Shown: positions 8,385-17,319 of the stretch, in pieces
How the letters are laid out: each line of letters begins with the position of its first letter
Numbering within the stretch: position 1 is the first letter of the stretch
Source of the DNA: Pseudocoprococcus catus
GTDB taxonomy: Bacteria > Bacillota > Clostridia > Lachnospirales > Lachnospiraceae
Assembly (NCBI RefSeq): GCF_019734885.1
Contig: NZ_JAAXCM010000021.1
Coordinates: forward strand, 62,001 to 126,000
Reading direction: 5' to 3'
Length of the DNA: 64,000 nt
Translations under genes and position numbers: made by a program
The notes under the pieces: generated by a model
What the model saw: only the letters and a program-made list of their open reading frames with translations
Told to the model about the DNA's origin: nothing
Database searches by the model: none

Positions 8385-8415
8385 CAGAAACTAAGTAATA
8401 AGACAGAAGCTGAAG

Positions 8416-8450
8416 AGGGTTGCTGCGCATTTGCGGTTAGCATCCCTTTT
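8416..8450 (+). terminator. Imperfect terminator after hpt
   Basis: AGGG, GCT and CGC pair in turn with GCG, AGC and CCCT around small internal loops, followed by TTTTT. The stem is interrupted, so read-through into ftsH is possible. Confidence 0.55.
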
Positions 8451-8458
8451 TCATAATG

Positions 8459-8502
8459 TTTGATAATTTTTATCAAAATCAAATGATAAGTCACTAAGTG
8501 AC
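8459..8502 (+). promoter_or_regulatory. Two palindromes upstream of ftsH
   Basis: TTTGATAA-TTT-TTATCAAA (8459-8477) and GTCAC-TAA-GTGAC (8490-8502) are perfect inverted repeats lying just before the ftsH RBS. They could be operators or small 5'-UTR hairpins. The regulator is unknown. Confidence 0.4.
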
Positions 8503-8517
8503 AGGAGGAGTGTAGCA

Positions 8518-10371
8518 TTGAATAATAAGAAAAGAGGAATTGGCCTGTGGGTCATTGTTCTTGTCTGTGTATTCATCGGTATCATTGTCAGTGAGGGATG
8601 GAATCTGCTGGCAGCCAGTGATTACACATACAGCGAATTCCAGCAGGATATACAGAATAAAGTGAGTCAAATTGAGGATGTTGTCATTTCACCGAATAAG
8701 GAGACACCGACAGGTATGATCTCTGTGGAATGGAAAGACGGCAAGGAAGACAGCTTTTATGTGACCGATGTCAACCAGGTCAAGGACTGGCTGGAATCCG
8801 TGAATTATATGAATTATAAGGAGACAGATGTCATTAACCGTGAAGGATGGTTTTACAATAACGGTGCATTATTAGTACTGGGAGGTATCTTCCTGTGGTT
8901 TTTGTTCTCATTTATCAACAGTCAGCAGAGCGGCGGCGGAAGTAAGATGACAGACTTCGGCAAGAGCCATGCGAAGATGAGCAAAGAGGGTGACCGCAAG
9001 GTGACATTCCGTGATGTTGCCGGTCTTCAGGAAGAGAAGGAAGATCTCCAGGAGATTGTTGATTTCCTTAAATCTCCTGAGAAGTATACAAAAGTCGGTG
9101 CCCGTATACCGAAGGGCGTGATCCTTGTGGGACCTCCGGGAACAGGTAAGACATTGCTGGCCAAGGCAGTGGCTGGCGAAGCCGGTGTGCCTTTCTTCAG
9201 TATCTCAGGTTCAGACTTTGTGGAAATGTTTGTCGGTGTCGGTGCTTCACGAGTGCGCGACCTTTTTGAGAATGCCAAGAAGAATGCACCGTGTATCGTC
9301 TTTATCGATGAGATCGATGCGGTTGCAAGAAAGCGTGGTACGGGTCTTGGCGGTGGTCATGATGAACGTGAGCAGACATTGAACCAGCTCCTTGTTGAAA
9401 TGGATGGTTTTGGTGTCAATGAGGGCATCATTGTCATGGCAGCAACAAATCGTGTGGACATTCTGGACCCGGCGATTCTTCGTCCGGGCCGTTTCGACCG
9501 TAAAGTCGGTGTCGGACGTCCTGATATTCAGGGACGTCGTGAAATCCTTGAGGTTCATGCCAAGGGCAAGCCGCTTGGAGATGATGTAGATCTGGATCAG
9601 ATCGCCCGTACAACAGCAGGCTTTACAGGTGCTGATCTTGAAAACCTGATGAATGAAGCAGCTATTTATGCGGCAAAACAGAGCCGCGCCTATATTGTTC
9701 AGGATGATATCCGCCGTGCCTTTGTGAAGGTTGGTATCGGTGCTGAAAAGAAGAGCCGTGTCATCTCTGACAAGGAGAAGAAGATCACCGCTTATCACGA
9801 GTCCGGTCATGCCTTATTGTTCCATTTACTTCCGGATGTTGGACCGGTTTATTCTGTATCCATTATTCCGACGGGAATCGGTGCCGCAGGATACACAATG
9901 CCGCTGCCTGAAAGAGACAATATGTTCAATACCAAGGGGAAAATGATGCAGGATATCGTTGTATCCCTGGGCGGACGTGTTGCCGAAGAGTTGATCTTTG
10001 ATGACATCACGACCGGCGCTTCACAGGATATCAAGACTGCCACAGAGACAGCCCGTGCTATGGTGACAGAGTACGGTATGTCGGATGCCGTTGGTCTGAT
10101 TAACTATACAAGCGGAAGTGATGAAGTTTTCATCGGCAGAGATATCGGTCATTCCAAGCCGTATGGTGAAGGCGTTGCAGCTGTCATTGATCAGGAAGTG
10201 AAACGTATCGTTGACGGATGCCATCAGGAAGCAAGACGTATTATTACAGAGCATATGGAAGAACTTCACGCATGTGCCGACATGCTGATCGAAAAGGAAA
10301 AGATTACAAGAGAAGAATTTGAGGCAATTTTTCCAGAAGGAACAGAAGATGAAAAATTGCGCTTTATGTAA
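8518..10371 (+). CDS. ftsH: ATP-dependent zinc metalloprotease FtsH
   Basis: The 617-residue protein has two membrane segments (about residues 8-26 and 118-136), an AAA module with Walker A GPPGTGKT (about residue 205), Walker [10 protein letters not shown] and the SRH region, and an M41 protease domain with the zinc motif HESGH (about residue 427). It extracts and degrades membrane and regulatory proteins. The start is TTG at 8518, placed by the AGGAGGAG at 8503; no ATG lies near. GC content and codon use match neighbours. Confidence 0.97.
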   Translation: MNNKKRGIGLWVIVLVCVFIGIIVSEGWNLLAASDYTYSEFQQDIQNKVSQIEDVVISPNKETPTGMISVEWKDGKEDSFYVTDVNQVKDWLESVNYMNYKETDVINREGWFYNNGALLVLGGIFLWFLFSFINSQQSGGGSKMTDFGKSHAKMSKEGDRKVTFRDVAGLQEEKEDLQEIVDFLKSPEKYTKVGARIPKGVILVGPPGTGKTLLAKAVAGEAGVPFFSISGSDFVEMFVGVGASRVRDLFENAKKNAPCIVFIDEIDAVARKRGTGLGGGHDEREQTLNQLLVEMDGFGVNEGIIVMAATNRVDILDPAILRPGRFDRKVGVGRPDIQGRREILEVHAKGKPLGDDVDLDQIARTTAGFTGADLENLMNEAAIYAAKQSRAYIVQDDIRRAFVKVGIGAEKKSRVISDKEKKITAYHESGHALLFHLLPDVGPVYSVSIIPTGIGAAGYTMPLPERDNMFNTKGKMMQDIVVSLGGRVAEELIFDDITTGASQDIKTATETARAMVTEYGMSDAVGLINYTSGSDEVFIGRDIGHSKPYGEGVAAVIDQEVKRIVDGCHQEARRIITEHMEELHACADMLIEKEKITREEFEAIFPEGTEDEKLRFM

Positions 10372-10430
10372 CTTGCATAAAAAGGATTTCTGAAACAATA
10401 AAACTTTGTGAACACTTTCGGACGGTGGCA

Positions 10431-10442
10431 TGGTATTATAAT
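10431..10442 (+). promoter_or_regulatory. Promoter of the candidate C-rich small RNA
   Basis: The sequence TGGTATTATAAT offers either an extended -10 (TG-G-TATTAT) or a TATAAT at 10437-10442. A clear -35 at normal distance is missing. TTGTGAA at 10406 resembles half of a Rex-type site, which is a weak hint only. Confidence 0.5.
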
Positions 10443-10448
10443 ACACGT

Positions 10449-10540
10449 AAACCCCCCAATACATTATAAAGTTTTTGTTTCACCCCATAAACAAAAATAC
10501 CTTCTCCAAAAGGACAGCAACGGAAGCTGTCCTTTTTTCT
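10449..10540 (+). ncRNA. Candidate C-rich small regulatory RNA
   Basis: This stretch of about 92 nt follows a -10 element and ends in an intrinsic terminator (10508-10538; AAAGGACAGC pairs with GCTGTCCTTT, then T6). From 5' to 3' it holds an unpaired ACCCCCCAAT, a hairpin (TTTTTGTTT with AAACAAAAA) whose loop is CACCCCAT, an unpaired CTTCTCC, then the terminator. Exposed C-rich motifs that can pair with Shine-Dalgarno GGAGG are the known architecture of Gram-positive small RNAs such as RoxS/RsaE and FsrA. It could instead be a long 3' UTR of ftsH. No significant ORF is present. Confidence 0.55.
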
Positions 10541-10560
10541 TTGTCAAAAAAGAGGCGTTC

Positions 10561-10779
10561 TAAAAATATGTGAAATGCGGCTCAGGAGTATTTTGGTAAC
10601 GAACTATCCAAGGCCCTGTTCACCACAAGCACACTCGCGTTGCCAACGTCTAGCAGCGGTACATAAGGCAGTAAAGGACACTGCCTAAGTACCGGCTGAC
10701 GTTGAAGCACTTGTGATGAACAGGGCCTTGGATAGTTCGTTTTCTTAAGTAATCTGAAGCCGCATTTTATTTATTTTTA
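10561..10779. repeat. Long interrupted palindrome, copy 1 of a covarying pair
   Basis: Nested inverted repeats span 219 bp. The outer part pairs TAAAAATA and AAATGCGGCT with their complements at 10758-10779. The main 25-bp perfect arms are 10598-10622 and 10717-10741. Inside, AACGTC pairs with GACGTT. The apical hairpin is AGGCAGT-AAAGGAC-ACTGCCT (10666-10686), flanked by GCAGCGGTACATA. The same loop and flanks occur at 60048-60185 with different but still paired stems. It lies in the ftsH-amylase gap and does not code. It may be a structured RNA or a folded-DNA mobile element; I do not recognise a known family. Confidence 0.8.
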
Positions 10780-10990
10780 GATAGAATTTTTTGATAAAGA
10801 AAAAAGGACGATAGCAAAGGAGAAAAGAGGGATTGACGGAGAGTAAAAATAATAGGGGTGACCAAAGGATATGAAGTAATTAATAAAACATATCGGCTGT
10901 TAGAGTATACATATTTTCATGGATTACGTGTATACAATGTAGTAGAAGGTTGAAAATCTATCGAATTTACTATACAATAGAAATAATTTT

Positions 10991-11061
10991 GTGACTGTTC
11001 AAAGTTAAATGAAATTGTCGATAAATATAAGGCAACATAGATGCAATTTTTGAACAGATAC
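10991..11061. repeat. Degenerate TIR insertion element
   Basis: GTGACTGTTCAAAGTT at the left and TTTTTGAACAGATAC at the right resemble the ends of the 81-bp elements at 21796 and 27801. The interior is different and the flanking 8-mers do not match, so this is an old or unrelated copy. From 10780 to 10990 I see nothing recognisable. Confidence 0.5.
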
Positions 11062-11097
11062 GATGACTTAATCGCGAAAAGTTCATTATTCATGGAT

Positions 11098-11131
11098 AAA
11101 CAAAAACAAATCGGCGATTTGTTTTTGTTTT
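11098..11131. terminator. Strong A/T hairpin before the amylase gene
   Basis: AAACAAAAACAAATC (11098-11112) and its perfect complement (11116-11130) form a 15-bp stem with a 3-nt loop. The right arm is itself T-rich, so it could end transcription on either strand. It sits 53 bp before the GH13 start and may limit read-through from upstream. Confidence 0.5.
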
Positions 11132-11183
11132 CAGGAATCAAGGAGACTTTTCGCAAAGATATTTTTATGACAGAGGTAATTGC

Positions 11184-13250
11184 ATGAACAATTTTTTGAA
11201 CAGACAGGCGTTTTTTGCGGATGGGACGCCTTTTTATCGGTTATATACAGCGGATGGTGCAGAGGCTGCCGGATGCAGTGTCAGACTGCGATTTCGGACG
11301 GCGAAGGACAATGCGGCTTCGGTAATGGTTGTGACGGACTGTGTGAGGGCTAAGATGCATAAGTCTTTTTCAGAGAGAAATTTCGACTATTATGAGACGG
11401 TACTTCATTATCCGGAGTGCGGGACGAATTATTATTTTGAAATTGCCGGAATCGGAACGAGTGAAGAAAGGATAACGGCTGTTTACAATAAGCGCAGTAC
11501 CATGGACAGGGCACAGGATTATTATAATTTCAAATTTTATCCGGATTTTAAGACGCCTGACTGGGCAAAGGGGGCGGTTTTTTATCAGATTTTTACAGAC
11601 CGTTTCTGCAATGGAGATCCATCCAATGATGTATTGGATCATGAGTACAGCTATGTGAAGCTGCATTCGGAGCAGGAAAAGGACTGGGGGGCTTATCCGC
11701 ACAACATGGATGTCTGTCATTTTTATGGCGGTGATCTGCAGGGGATTATGGATAAGCTGGATTATCTGCAGGATCTGGGAGTCGAAGTTCTGTATCTGAA
11801 TCCGATTTTTGTTTCACCATCCAATCACAAATATGATATTCAGGATTATGATTATGTGGATCCTCACTTTGGCAGAATTGTTGATGATGAGGGGGATGTT
11901 CTGGTTGAGGGGGACATGGACAATCGTCATGCCGGCCGCTATATCCGCCGTGTTACGAATAAAAAAAATCTGGAAGCCAGCAATGAATTTTTTATACAAT
12001 TTGTAGAAGAAGTTCATCGAAGGGGTATGAAAGTTATCCTGGACGGTGTTTTTAACCATTGCGGTTCCTTCAATAAGTGGATGGATAGAGAGCAGATCTA
12101 TGAGGGTCAGGAAGACTATGAACCGGGAGCTTATGTGGATGAGAAGAGTCCGTATCGCAGTTTTTTCAAGTTCTTTTCAGAAAATTGGCCGTATAATAAG
12201 GATTATGATGGCTGGTGGGGACATGATACACTGCCGAAGCTGAATTATGAAGACTCTGAAAGCCTGTGTGATTATATTCTTCGGATCGGACAGAAATGGG
12301 TATCGCCGCCTTACAATACAGATGGATGGCGGTTGGACGTAGCGGCAGATCTCGGTTATTCACCGGAGTATAATCATGCTTTCTGGAAACGTTTCCGAAA
12401 AGCAGTAAAGGATGCAAACCCGGAGGCACTGATTCTTGCGGAAAATTATACAGATCCGGCATCCTGGTTGGAAGGTGATGAATGGGATACAGTTATGAAT
12501 TATGAAGCTTTTATGGAGCCGATCACATGGTTTCTGACAGGAGTTGAAAAACACAGTGATGAGCGCAGAGAGGATTTGCTGTGTAATCCGGAGACTTTTG
12601 AGGGTGCTATGAGCCATCATATGTCCCGGTTTGAGTATGAGTCATTGTATGTGGCCATGAATGAATTGTCCAATCATGACCATTCGAGATTTCTTACAAG
12701 AACCAACGGACAGGTGGGAAGGATTCAGAGCAAAGGTACAGAGGCCGCAGAAGAAGGCATCAACGAGGCAGTGATGAGAGAAGCTGTTATTATGCAGATG
12801 ACCTGGCCGGGGGCACCGACGGTTTACTATGGTGATGAGGTCGGTGTCTGTGGTTGGACAGATCCGGATAACAGAAGAACTTATCCATGGGGACATGAAG
12901 ATAAACAGATGCTCCTTTTTCACAAAGAAGCCATTCGGATACATAGAAACAGCACTGCGCTTCGTACAGGTTCCTATAAAATGCTTTATACAGCATGGGG
13001 AATACTGGCTTATGGCCGCTTCGATGAGAAGGAACGCTATACCGTGATCGTCAATAATACACAGGATACAGTGAACGTGGCGATACCTGTATGGCAGATT
13101 GGCGTGACTGATGGAAGCCGTATGGAGCAGCAGCTGATGAGCTCGTCAGCATCATTTACAAAGGTGCCAGATATTTATGTGGTAACGGATGGTTATTTGA
13201 TGGTCGCAATACCGAAGACATCTGCTGTGATTCTTAAGGATATCGGATAA
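11184..13250 (+). CDS. GH13 alpha-amylase family enzyme (neopullulanase/cyclomaltodextrinase type)
   Basis: The 688-residue protein has an N-terminal beta-sandwich typical of cyclomaltodextrinases (residues 1 to about 120) and a GH13 barrel beginning at AVFYQIFTDRFCNGD. Catalytic residues can be placed: nucleophile D385 (DGWRLDVA), acid/base E420 (ILAENY) and transition-state stabiliser D499 (SNHDHSR). There is no signal peptide, so it acts in the cytoplasm on imported maltodextrins or cyclodextrins. The ATG follows CAGAGG. It stands as a single gene between a hairpin and tRNA-Tyr. Confidence 0.92.
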   Translation: MNNFLNRQAFFADGTPFYRLYTADGAEAAGCSVRLRFRTAKDNAASVMVVTDCVRAKMHKSFSERNFDYYETVLHYPECGTNYYFEIAGIGTSEERITAVYNKRSTMDRAQDYYNFKFYPDFKTPDWAKGAVFYQIFTDRFCNGDPSNDVLDHEYSYVKLHSEQEKDWGAYPHNMDVCHFYGGDLQGIMDKLDYLQDLGVEVLYLNPIFVSPSNHKYDIQDYDYVDPHFGRIVDDEGDVLVEGDMDNRHAGRYIRRVTNKKNLEASNEFFIQFVEEVHRRGMKVILDGVFNHCGSFNKWMDREQIYEGQEDYEPGAYVDEKSPYRSFFKFFSENWPYNKDYDGWWGHDTLPKLNYEDSESLCDYILRIGQKWVSPPYNTDGWRLDVAADLGYSPEYNHAFWKRFRKAVKDANPEALILAENYTDPASWLEGDEWDTVMNYEAFMEPITWFLTGVEKHSDERREDLLCNPETFEGAMSHHMSRFEYESLYVAMNELSNHDHSRFLTRTNGQVGRIQSKGTEAAEEGINEAVMREAVIMQMTWPGAPTVYYGDEVGVCGWTDPDNRRTYPWGHEDKQMLLFHKEAIRIHRNSTALRTGSYKMLYTAWGILAYGRFDEKERYTVIVNNTQDTVNVAIPVWQIGVTDGSRMEQQLMSSSASFTKVPDIYVVTDGYLMVAIPKTSAVILKDIG

Positions 13251-13317
13251 ATTTTATTTTGGGGTTGAATTTTAATATTAAGTATGTTATGATGGATAGC
13301 GGTCAGAAATGATCTAT

Positions 13318-13399
13318 GGATGGATTCCCGAGTGGCCAAAGGGGACAGACTGTAAATCTGCTGCGACACGCTTCGGTGGTTCGAATCCACCTCCATCCA
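13318..13399 (+). tRNA. tRNA-Tyr (GTA)
   Basis: The 82-nt class II tRNA has acceptor stem GGATGGA/TCCATCC with discriminator A, anticodon GTA at 13352-13354 in CAGACTGTAAATCTG, a long variable arm and T arm GGTGGTTCGAATCCACC. A possible promoter is TTGAAT (13265-13270), 18 bp, TATGAT (13289-13294). CCA is not encoded. Confidence 0.96.
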
Positions 13400-13409
13400 T
13401 GACAGTATG

Positions 13410-13449
13410 AACGCCATGTATCTGAGCAATCAGATCCATGGCGTTTTTT
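13410..13449 (+). terminator. Terminator after tRNA-Tyr
   Basis: AACGCCATG pairs with CATGGCGTT, with an inner CTGA/TCAG, followed by T6. Confidence 0.85.
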
Positions 13450-13550
13450 GTATTAAACTATTGATTATTTTTGCGATTAAGGATATACTGTTGGTTAATA
13501 ATACGCATGCGAACTATTTTTAAAACAAAGAATTATCAGGAGGGTATATC

Positions 13551-14420
13551 ATGCAATATGAAGGAACCGTTTACAGACCACCAAGTGAAGCACGCAGTCT
13601 GATTGTACAGGTAACTGTCGGATGTGCACATAATACATGCACGTTTTGCACCATGTACAAGGATAAGAAATTTAAGGTCAGACCTATAGAGGATGTGCTG
13701 GCGGATTTTGATGAGGCGGCGATGCTGTACGGCGGGCATATCCGAAGGATTTTCCTGGCCGATGGCGACGCCTTGATCGTAAAAACAGATATACTTGTTC
13801 AGATTCTGAATTACATATGGAAGAAGTTTCCAAATCTGGAGCGTGTAACGGCTTACGGAACAACACAGGATATTCTTCATAAATCCGAAAATGAACTGAA
13901 GTGCTTAAAAGAAGCGGGACTGGATATGGTCTATATGGGAATTGAATCCGGAGATCCTCAGGTATTAAAAGATGTGAAAAAAGGCGTGACAAGAGAGCAG
14001 ATGATCGAAGCGGGACAAAAACTGAAAAGCTGCGGTATTCTCTGTTCAGCAACATTGATTTCAGGTCTTGGCGGTCGCCAGAGACTGCGTGAACATGCAG
14101 TTGCCTCCGCCACTCTAATCAGTGCAATTAAACCGGATTATGTGGGCTTTCTGACGCTGATGATGGATCGGGAGGCACCAATCTATTCCAGGATTGTTTC
14201 AGGAGAGCTGGAGCTTTTGAATCCGGAAGATGTGGTAGAGGAGATGAAATTATTCCTTCAGAATGTGGATTCCGATGGGACAGTTTTCAGATCCAATCAT
14301 GCTTCCAACTATGTTATCCTTAAGGGAACGCTGAACGAAGATATTCCGTCCATGCTGGATTATCTGGATCAGGTAGAACAGCAGGGAAAATACAGAGAAG
14401 AACGCTGGAGAAGATTCTAA
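13551..14420 (+). CDS. Radical SAM protein, unknown substrate
   Basis: The 289-residue protein has the cluster motif GCAHNTCTFC at residues about 24-33, a Cx4Cx2C spacing seen in a Clostridia-wide radical SAM family rather than the usual Cx3Cx2C. The TIM-barrel SAM motifs follow (FLADGDALI, YMGIESGDP). The last 80 residues lack a recognisable accessory domain. The ATG follows AGGAGGGTATATC. It is a single gene. Its substrate cannot be deduced from the sequence. Confidence 0.88.
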   Translation: MQYEGTVYRPPSEARSLIVQVTVGCAHNTCTFCTMYKDKKFKVRPIEDVLADFDEAAMLYGGHIRRIFLADGDALIVKTDILVQILNYIWKKFPNLERVTAYGTTQDILHKSENELKCLKEAGLDMVYMGIESGDPQVLKDVKKGVTREQMIEAGQKLKSCGILCSATLISGLGGRQRLREHAVASATLISAIKPDYVGFLTLMMDREAPIYSRIVSGELELLNPEDVVEEMKLFLQNVDSDGTVFRSNHASNYVILKGTLNEDIPSMLDYLDQVEQQGKYREERWRRF

Positions 14421-14426
14421 ATAACA

Positions 14427-14480
14427 AAGGAGCTTGTTTGGGAGGGCATATTAAATGCCTTTCTTCCGGATAAGCTCCTT
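14427..14480 (+). terminator. Long hairpin after the radical SAM gene
   Basis: AAGGAGCTT (14427-14435) pairs with AAGCTCCTT (14472-14480), with an inner GGAGGGCAT/ATGCC stem. There is no clear T run, so termination may be weak. Confidence 0.45.
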
Positions 14481-14546
14481 ATAATGTATTGTCGTTGAAT
14501 TCAACTCAAAAAATGTCAGAAAACAGAAAAATATTATGAAAATATA

Positions 14547-14574
14547 TTGACAAATAGAAAATAAATGATATAAT
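14547..14574 (+). promoter_or_regulatory. Consensus sigma-A promoter of a candidate RNA
   Basis: TTGACA (14547-14552), a 16-bp spacer and TATAAT (14569-14574): both hexamers match the consensus perfectly. No protein gene starts within 330 bp downstream. Confidence 0.85.
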
Positions 14575-14580
14575 TAAGGC

Positions 14581-14826
14581 ATAAAAACAAAGATACAGAA
14601 CAAGTTAACAAATAGCTCTTATAAGAGCAGAAGGGACTGATTCCAAAATTCTAAGTAGTTTTGTTTCAACTGTCTAAACTGAGAGAAGGAGGTATGGACC
14701 ACCAGAAAGTTTATTTTAATTATTTAAATCGAAACTGAAGAAAGGGGTATAGTCCAATGTACTGTACAGAAGAACACCAGTAAAGGGCCATCTGATGATT
14801 GATCAAACGTCGGATGGCTCTTTTTT
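14581..14826 (+). ncRNA. Candidate structured RNA or leader, about 245 nt
   Basis: The predicted transcript runs from the consensus promoter to an intrinsic terminator (14784-14826; AGGGCCATC pairs with GATGGCTCT, then T6). It includes CTCTTATAAGAG (a perfect 12-nt palindrome) and GGGACTG near 14632 that can pair with TATAGTCC near 14750. A purine-rich AAGGAGG element lies near 14688. Near its end is a possible 8-codon ORF, ATG at 14758 to TAA, preceded by AAAGGGG. No known riboswitch consensus fits. It could be a free RNA, or a terminated leader for the SLOG gene at 14915. Confidence 0.5.
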
Positions 14827-14914
14827 ATGTCCATTTGGAACTGTTTTTTCGAGATGGGTATTGCGCAATTCTTTCGGTTAATATATACTGAACCAATGAA
14901 GAGAGGTTTTGAAT

Positions 14915-15427
14915 ATGTTAAAGAGATGTGCTTTTTCGGGTCACAGGCCTTTATATTTTCCTTGGAAGGAGAATGAGTCAGACCCTGCATGTGTCCGTTT
15001 GAAGGCAGCCCTGGAAGAGGAGATTGATAAGGCTGTGGCAGACGGTTTTAGTTATTTTATTACCGGAGGTGCCGAAGGCGTTGACACATGGGCGGCAGAA
15101 ATTGTACTGGATAGAAAGAAGAGGAACCCTGAAATTACTCTGGAGCTTGCAAAGCCCTTTGCGAATTATAACAGCTGCCTGAAGAATGATTATGGTGACA
15201 GGCTGCGTGCAATTGAGGCATCGGCGGATCATGTAACGGTTGTATCGGATGGTGCAGATGAAGCGGCGGATTATATTCTGAGGGACTGCTATATGGTGGA
15301 TGCCAGTGAGCGGATGATCATCGTCTATGATGATGACAGCAAGGGACCAAGTGGTACGAAGGACGCATTGCTGTATGCAAGATCCAGCGGCGTGGAGATA
15401 CGTCAGATACAGTGGATGCATTTGTAA
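14915..15427 (+). CDS. SLOG-family protein (DUF1273/YpsA-like)
   Basis: This 170-residue protein opens with MLKRCAFSGHRPLYFPW and contains the glycine-rich ITGGAEGVDTWAAE, the signature of the YpsA/DUF1273 branch of the SLOG nucleotide-binding superfamily. The later segments DYILRDCYMVDASERMIIVYD and GTKDALLYA are also typical. Family members are thought to bind nucleotide-derived ligands; the role here is unknown. The ATG at 14915 has GAGAGG upstream; the TTG at 14909 is less likely. It follows the candidate RNA at 14581-14826. Confidence 0.85.
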   Translation: MLKRCAFSGHRPLYFPWKENESDPACVRLKAALEEEIDKAVADGFSYFITGGAEGVDTWAAEIVLDRKKRNPEITLELAKPFANYNSCLKNDYGDRLRAIEASADHVTVVSDGADEAADYILRDCYMVDASERMIIVYDDDSKGPSGTKDALLYARSSGVEIRQIQWMHL

Positions 15428-15481
15428 GTCTGCGGGGGCTGTATTTTCAGGTCTGCAGATTATGAAGAAAGAAGAGATAAT

Positions 15482-16672
15482 TTGAAAGAAGAATTCAAGA
15501 AATATCTGGCGATGATATTAGCTGTGTTCTGTACAGCGGCATTGAGTATTCTGTTCTTTTTTATATTGTTCCGGCTGGAAGCACTGAGAAGCGGGACAAA
15601 GAAAGTTTTGGATATTCTGATGCCTTTTATCTATGGTGCAGGTATTGCCTATATTTTAAAGCCGATTTGCAATACGTATGAGCGATTTCTTGAGAAACAC
15701 TGGCATCCGAAGAGGCAGCAGCTCATTGGGACTGCCAGTGTGGTTGGCAGTGTTGTGACAGGCCTGGTGATTATTTATGCGGTATTGGCGATGCTTCTGC
15801 CGCAGCTGGCTGTGAGCATATCCAGAATGGCACGGTCGCTGCCGCAGATGGTGGACAGTATCAGCAGTATGGTGGATCGTTTGTTTGAAGGCAATGAGAT
15901 CATTCAGAATTATATTATGCAGCTGTCTGATGCGGGAACAGAGTCCATTTCAGGCTGGCTGAAGGACAGCATTCTTCCTTATATGAATATGATCCTGACA
16001 GGATTGTCGGACAGCATGATCAATGCAGCCGGGATTTTTATGAATCTGTTTATTGGTCTGGTTGTTGCTGTTTATCTTTTGAGCGGACGCAAAAAGTTCA
16101 AAAAACAGGGAAAACTGATTTTATACAGTTTGTTCAAAGAACGGTGGGCGAACAAGATTGTAGAAGAGATCCGTTTTGCGGACAGAGTTTTTTCCGGATT
16201 TATTGGCGGCAAATTGCTGGATTCAGCCATTATCGGCGTTATATGCTATGCGGGAATGATGGTCCTGGGGCTGCCGTATGCGATTCTGATTAGCGTGATC
16301 GTCGGTGTGACCAATATTATTCCGTTTTTCGGACCTTATATCGGTGCGATACCATCGGCCATTATCCTGTTGACAGTCAGCCCGATGTCCTGTCTGATAT
16401 TTGTGATTTTTATTGTGATTCTGCAGCAGGTGGACGGCAATATCATCGGACCGAAGATTCTGGGAAGCAGTACCGGATTATCGGGTATCTGGGTGCTTTT
16501 TTCTATTCTGTTTTTCGGCGGACTCTTTGGATTTGTAGGTATGTTGATCGGCGTGCCTGTCTTTGCAGTGATTTATGACCTGATCAGGCAGCTGATCGTG
16601 AGAGGTCTGGAGCTTAGAAATAAGTCGAAGATGTTTGATGAGTATGAGCTGGAATATCCGAGAAAGGATTAG
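15482..16672 (+). CDS. AI-2E family transporter (PerM/TqsA type)
   Basis: The 396-residue protein has eight or so membrane segments. Two sit at the N-terminus (residues 8-32 and 44-60). The C-terminal block contains the family motif around NIIPFFGPYIGAIP and the later QQVDGNIIGPKILG. Members export small molecules; AI-2 export is shown only for TqsA, so the substrate here is open. The start is TTG at 15482, with a weak purine-rich RBS (GAAAGAAGAG). Confidence 0.9.
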   Translation: MKEEFKKYLAMILAVFCTAALSILFFFILFRLEALRSGTKKVLDILMPFIYGAGIAYILKPICNTYERFLEKHWHPKRQQLIGTASVVGSVVTGLVIIYAVLAMLLPQLAVSISRMARSLPQMVDSISSMVDRLFEGNEIIQNYIMQLSDAGTESISGWLKDSILPYMNMILTGLSDSMINAAGIFMNLFIGLVVAVYLLSGRKKFKKQGKLILYSLFKERWANKIVEEIRFADRVFSGFIGGKLLDSAIIGVICYAGMMVLGLPYAILISVIVGVTNIIPFFGPYIGAIPSAIILLTVSPMSCLIFVIFIVILQQVDGNIIGPKILGSSTGLSGIWVLFSILFFGGLFGFVGMLIGVPVFAVIYDLIRQLIVRGLELRNKSKMFDEYELEYPRKD

Positions 16673-16750
16673 CAGACGGAGTATGGCCTGAGGTGAATAA
16701 AGATTAGTAGTCCAAAGGGCCTGAAGTAGATAATACGGGGAGTGATAGAA

Positions 16751-17311
16751 ATGTTGAAAAGCTGGAAGCTGCAGGAAGTGGGCGGTGCAGTTACGTTATT
16801 GATCTGCGGACTTGTCCTGCTGTTGATGCCTGAACTGACGCTTGTGACAATTGCCAATGTGATCGGTATTTTCGTCATCGTAATCGGCGCCTTTTTCTTA
16901 GTCAGTTATTTTATGAGAAAAGAACTGGCAGCGGGAAATAATGATTTGATCAAAGGTCTGGTGATCGTCTTTGTAGGTATTTTTATATGTGTAAAATCAG
17001 AACTGGTGGTGTCCATTTTGCCGGTGGTTCTTGGTATCGGCGTTGTCCTCAGCGGCATTTTGAAATTACAGCATGCGTTTGATCTGAAACGCATGGGCTT
17101 TGGTACATGGATACGCATTGCCATAACAGCAGCTATTAATGTGTTTATTGGTCTGATTGTTATTTTGAACCCTTTTTCAACGGCAGCGTGGCTGATGCGT
17201 CTTGTAGGCATTGCATTTATTTTCAGCGGCGTGACAGACCTTGTGACAACGATTTATGTATCACGAAAAGCATCTGAATATTATGTGGATGGCAAAGCCG
17301 AAGAGGAATAG
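16751..17311 (+). CDS. DUF308 (HdeD-like) membrane protein
   Basis: The roughly 186-residue protein has six hydrophobic segments arranged as repeated DUF308 pairs (for example VTLLICGLVLLLMPELTL and VVLGIGVVLSGILKLQHAF). HdeD of enteric bacteria is linked to acid resistance, but most DUF308 proteins have no known function. The ATG at 16751 is eight bases after GGGGAG; the upstream GTG overlaps that RBS. A truncated LysR gene follows nine bases after the stop. Confidence 0.85.
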   Translation: MLKSWKLQEVGGAVTLLICGLVLLLMPELTLVTIANVIGIFVIVIGAFFLVSYFMRKELAAGNNDLIKGLVIVFVGIFICVKSELVVSILPVVLGIGVVLSGILKLQHAFDLKRMGFGTWIRIAITAAINVFIGLIVILNPFSTAAWLMRLVGIAFIFSGVTDLVTTIYVSRKASEYYVDGKAEEE

Positions 17312-17319
17312 AGGAAGTC

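Noticed and set aside
10561-10779. Integron attC site as an explanation for the palindromes
   Set aside because: The elements are longer than usual attC sites, lack RYYYAAC/GTTRRRY core sites at the ends, and no integron integrase or cassette array is present.
14600-14650. AGAGCAGAAGGGACTG resembles part of a SAM-I riboswitch
   Set aside because: The following GATGAAACC and GCAACC segments of the SAM-I core are absent, so the match is too short.
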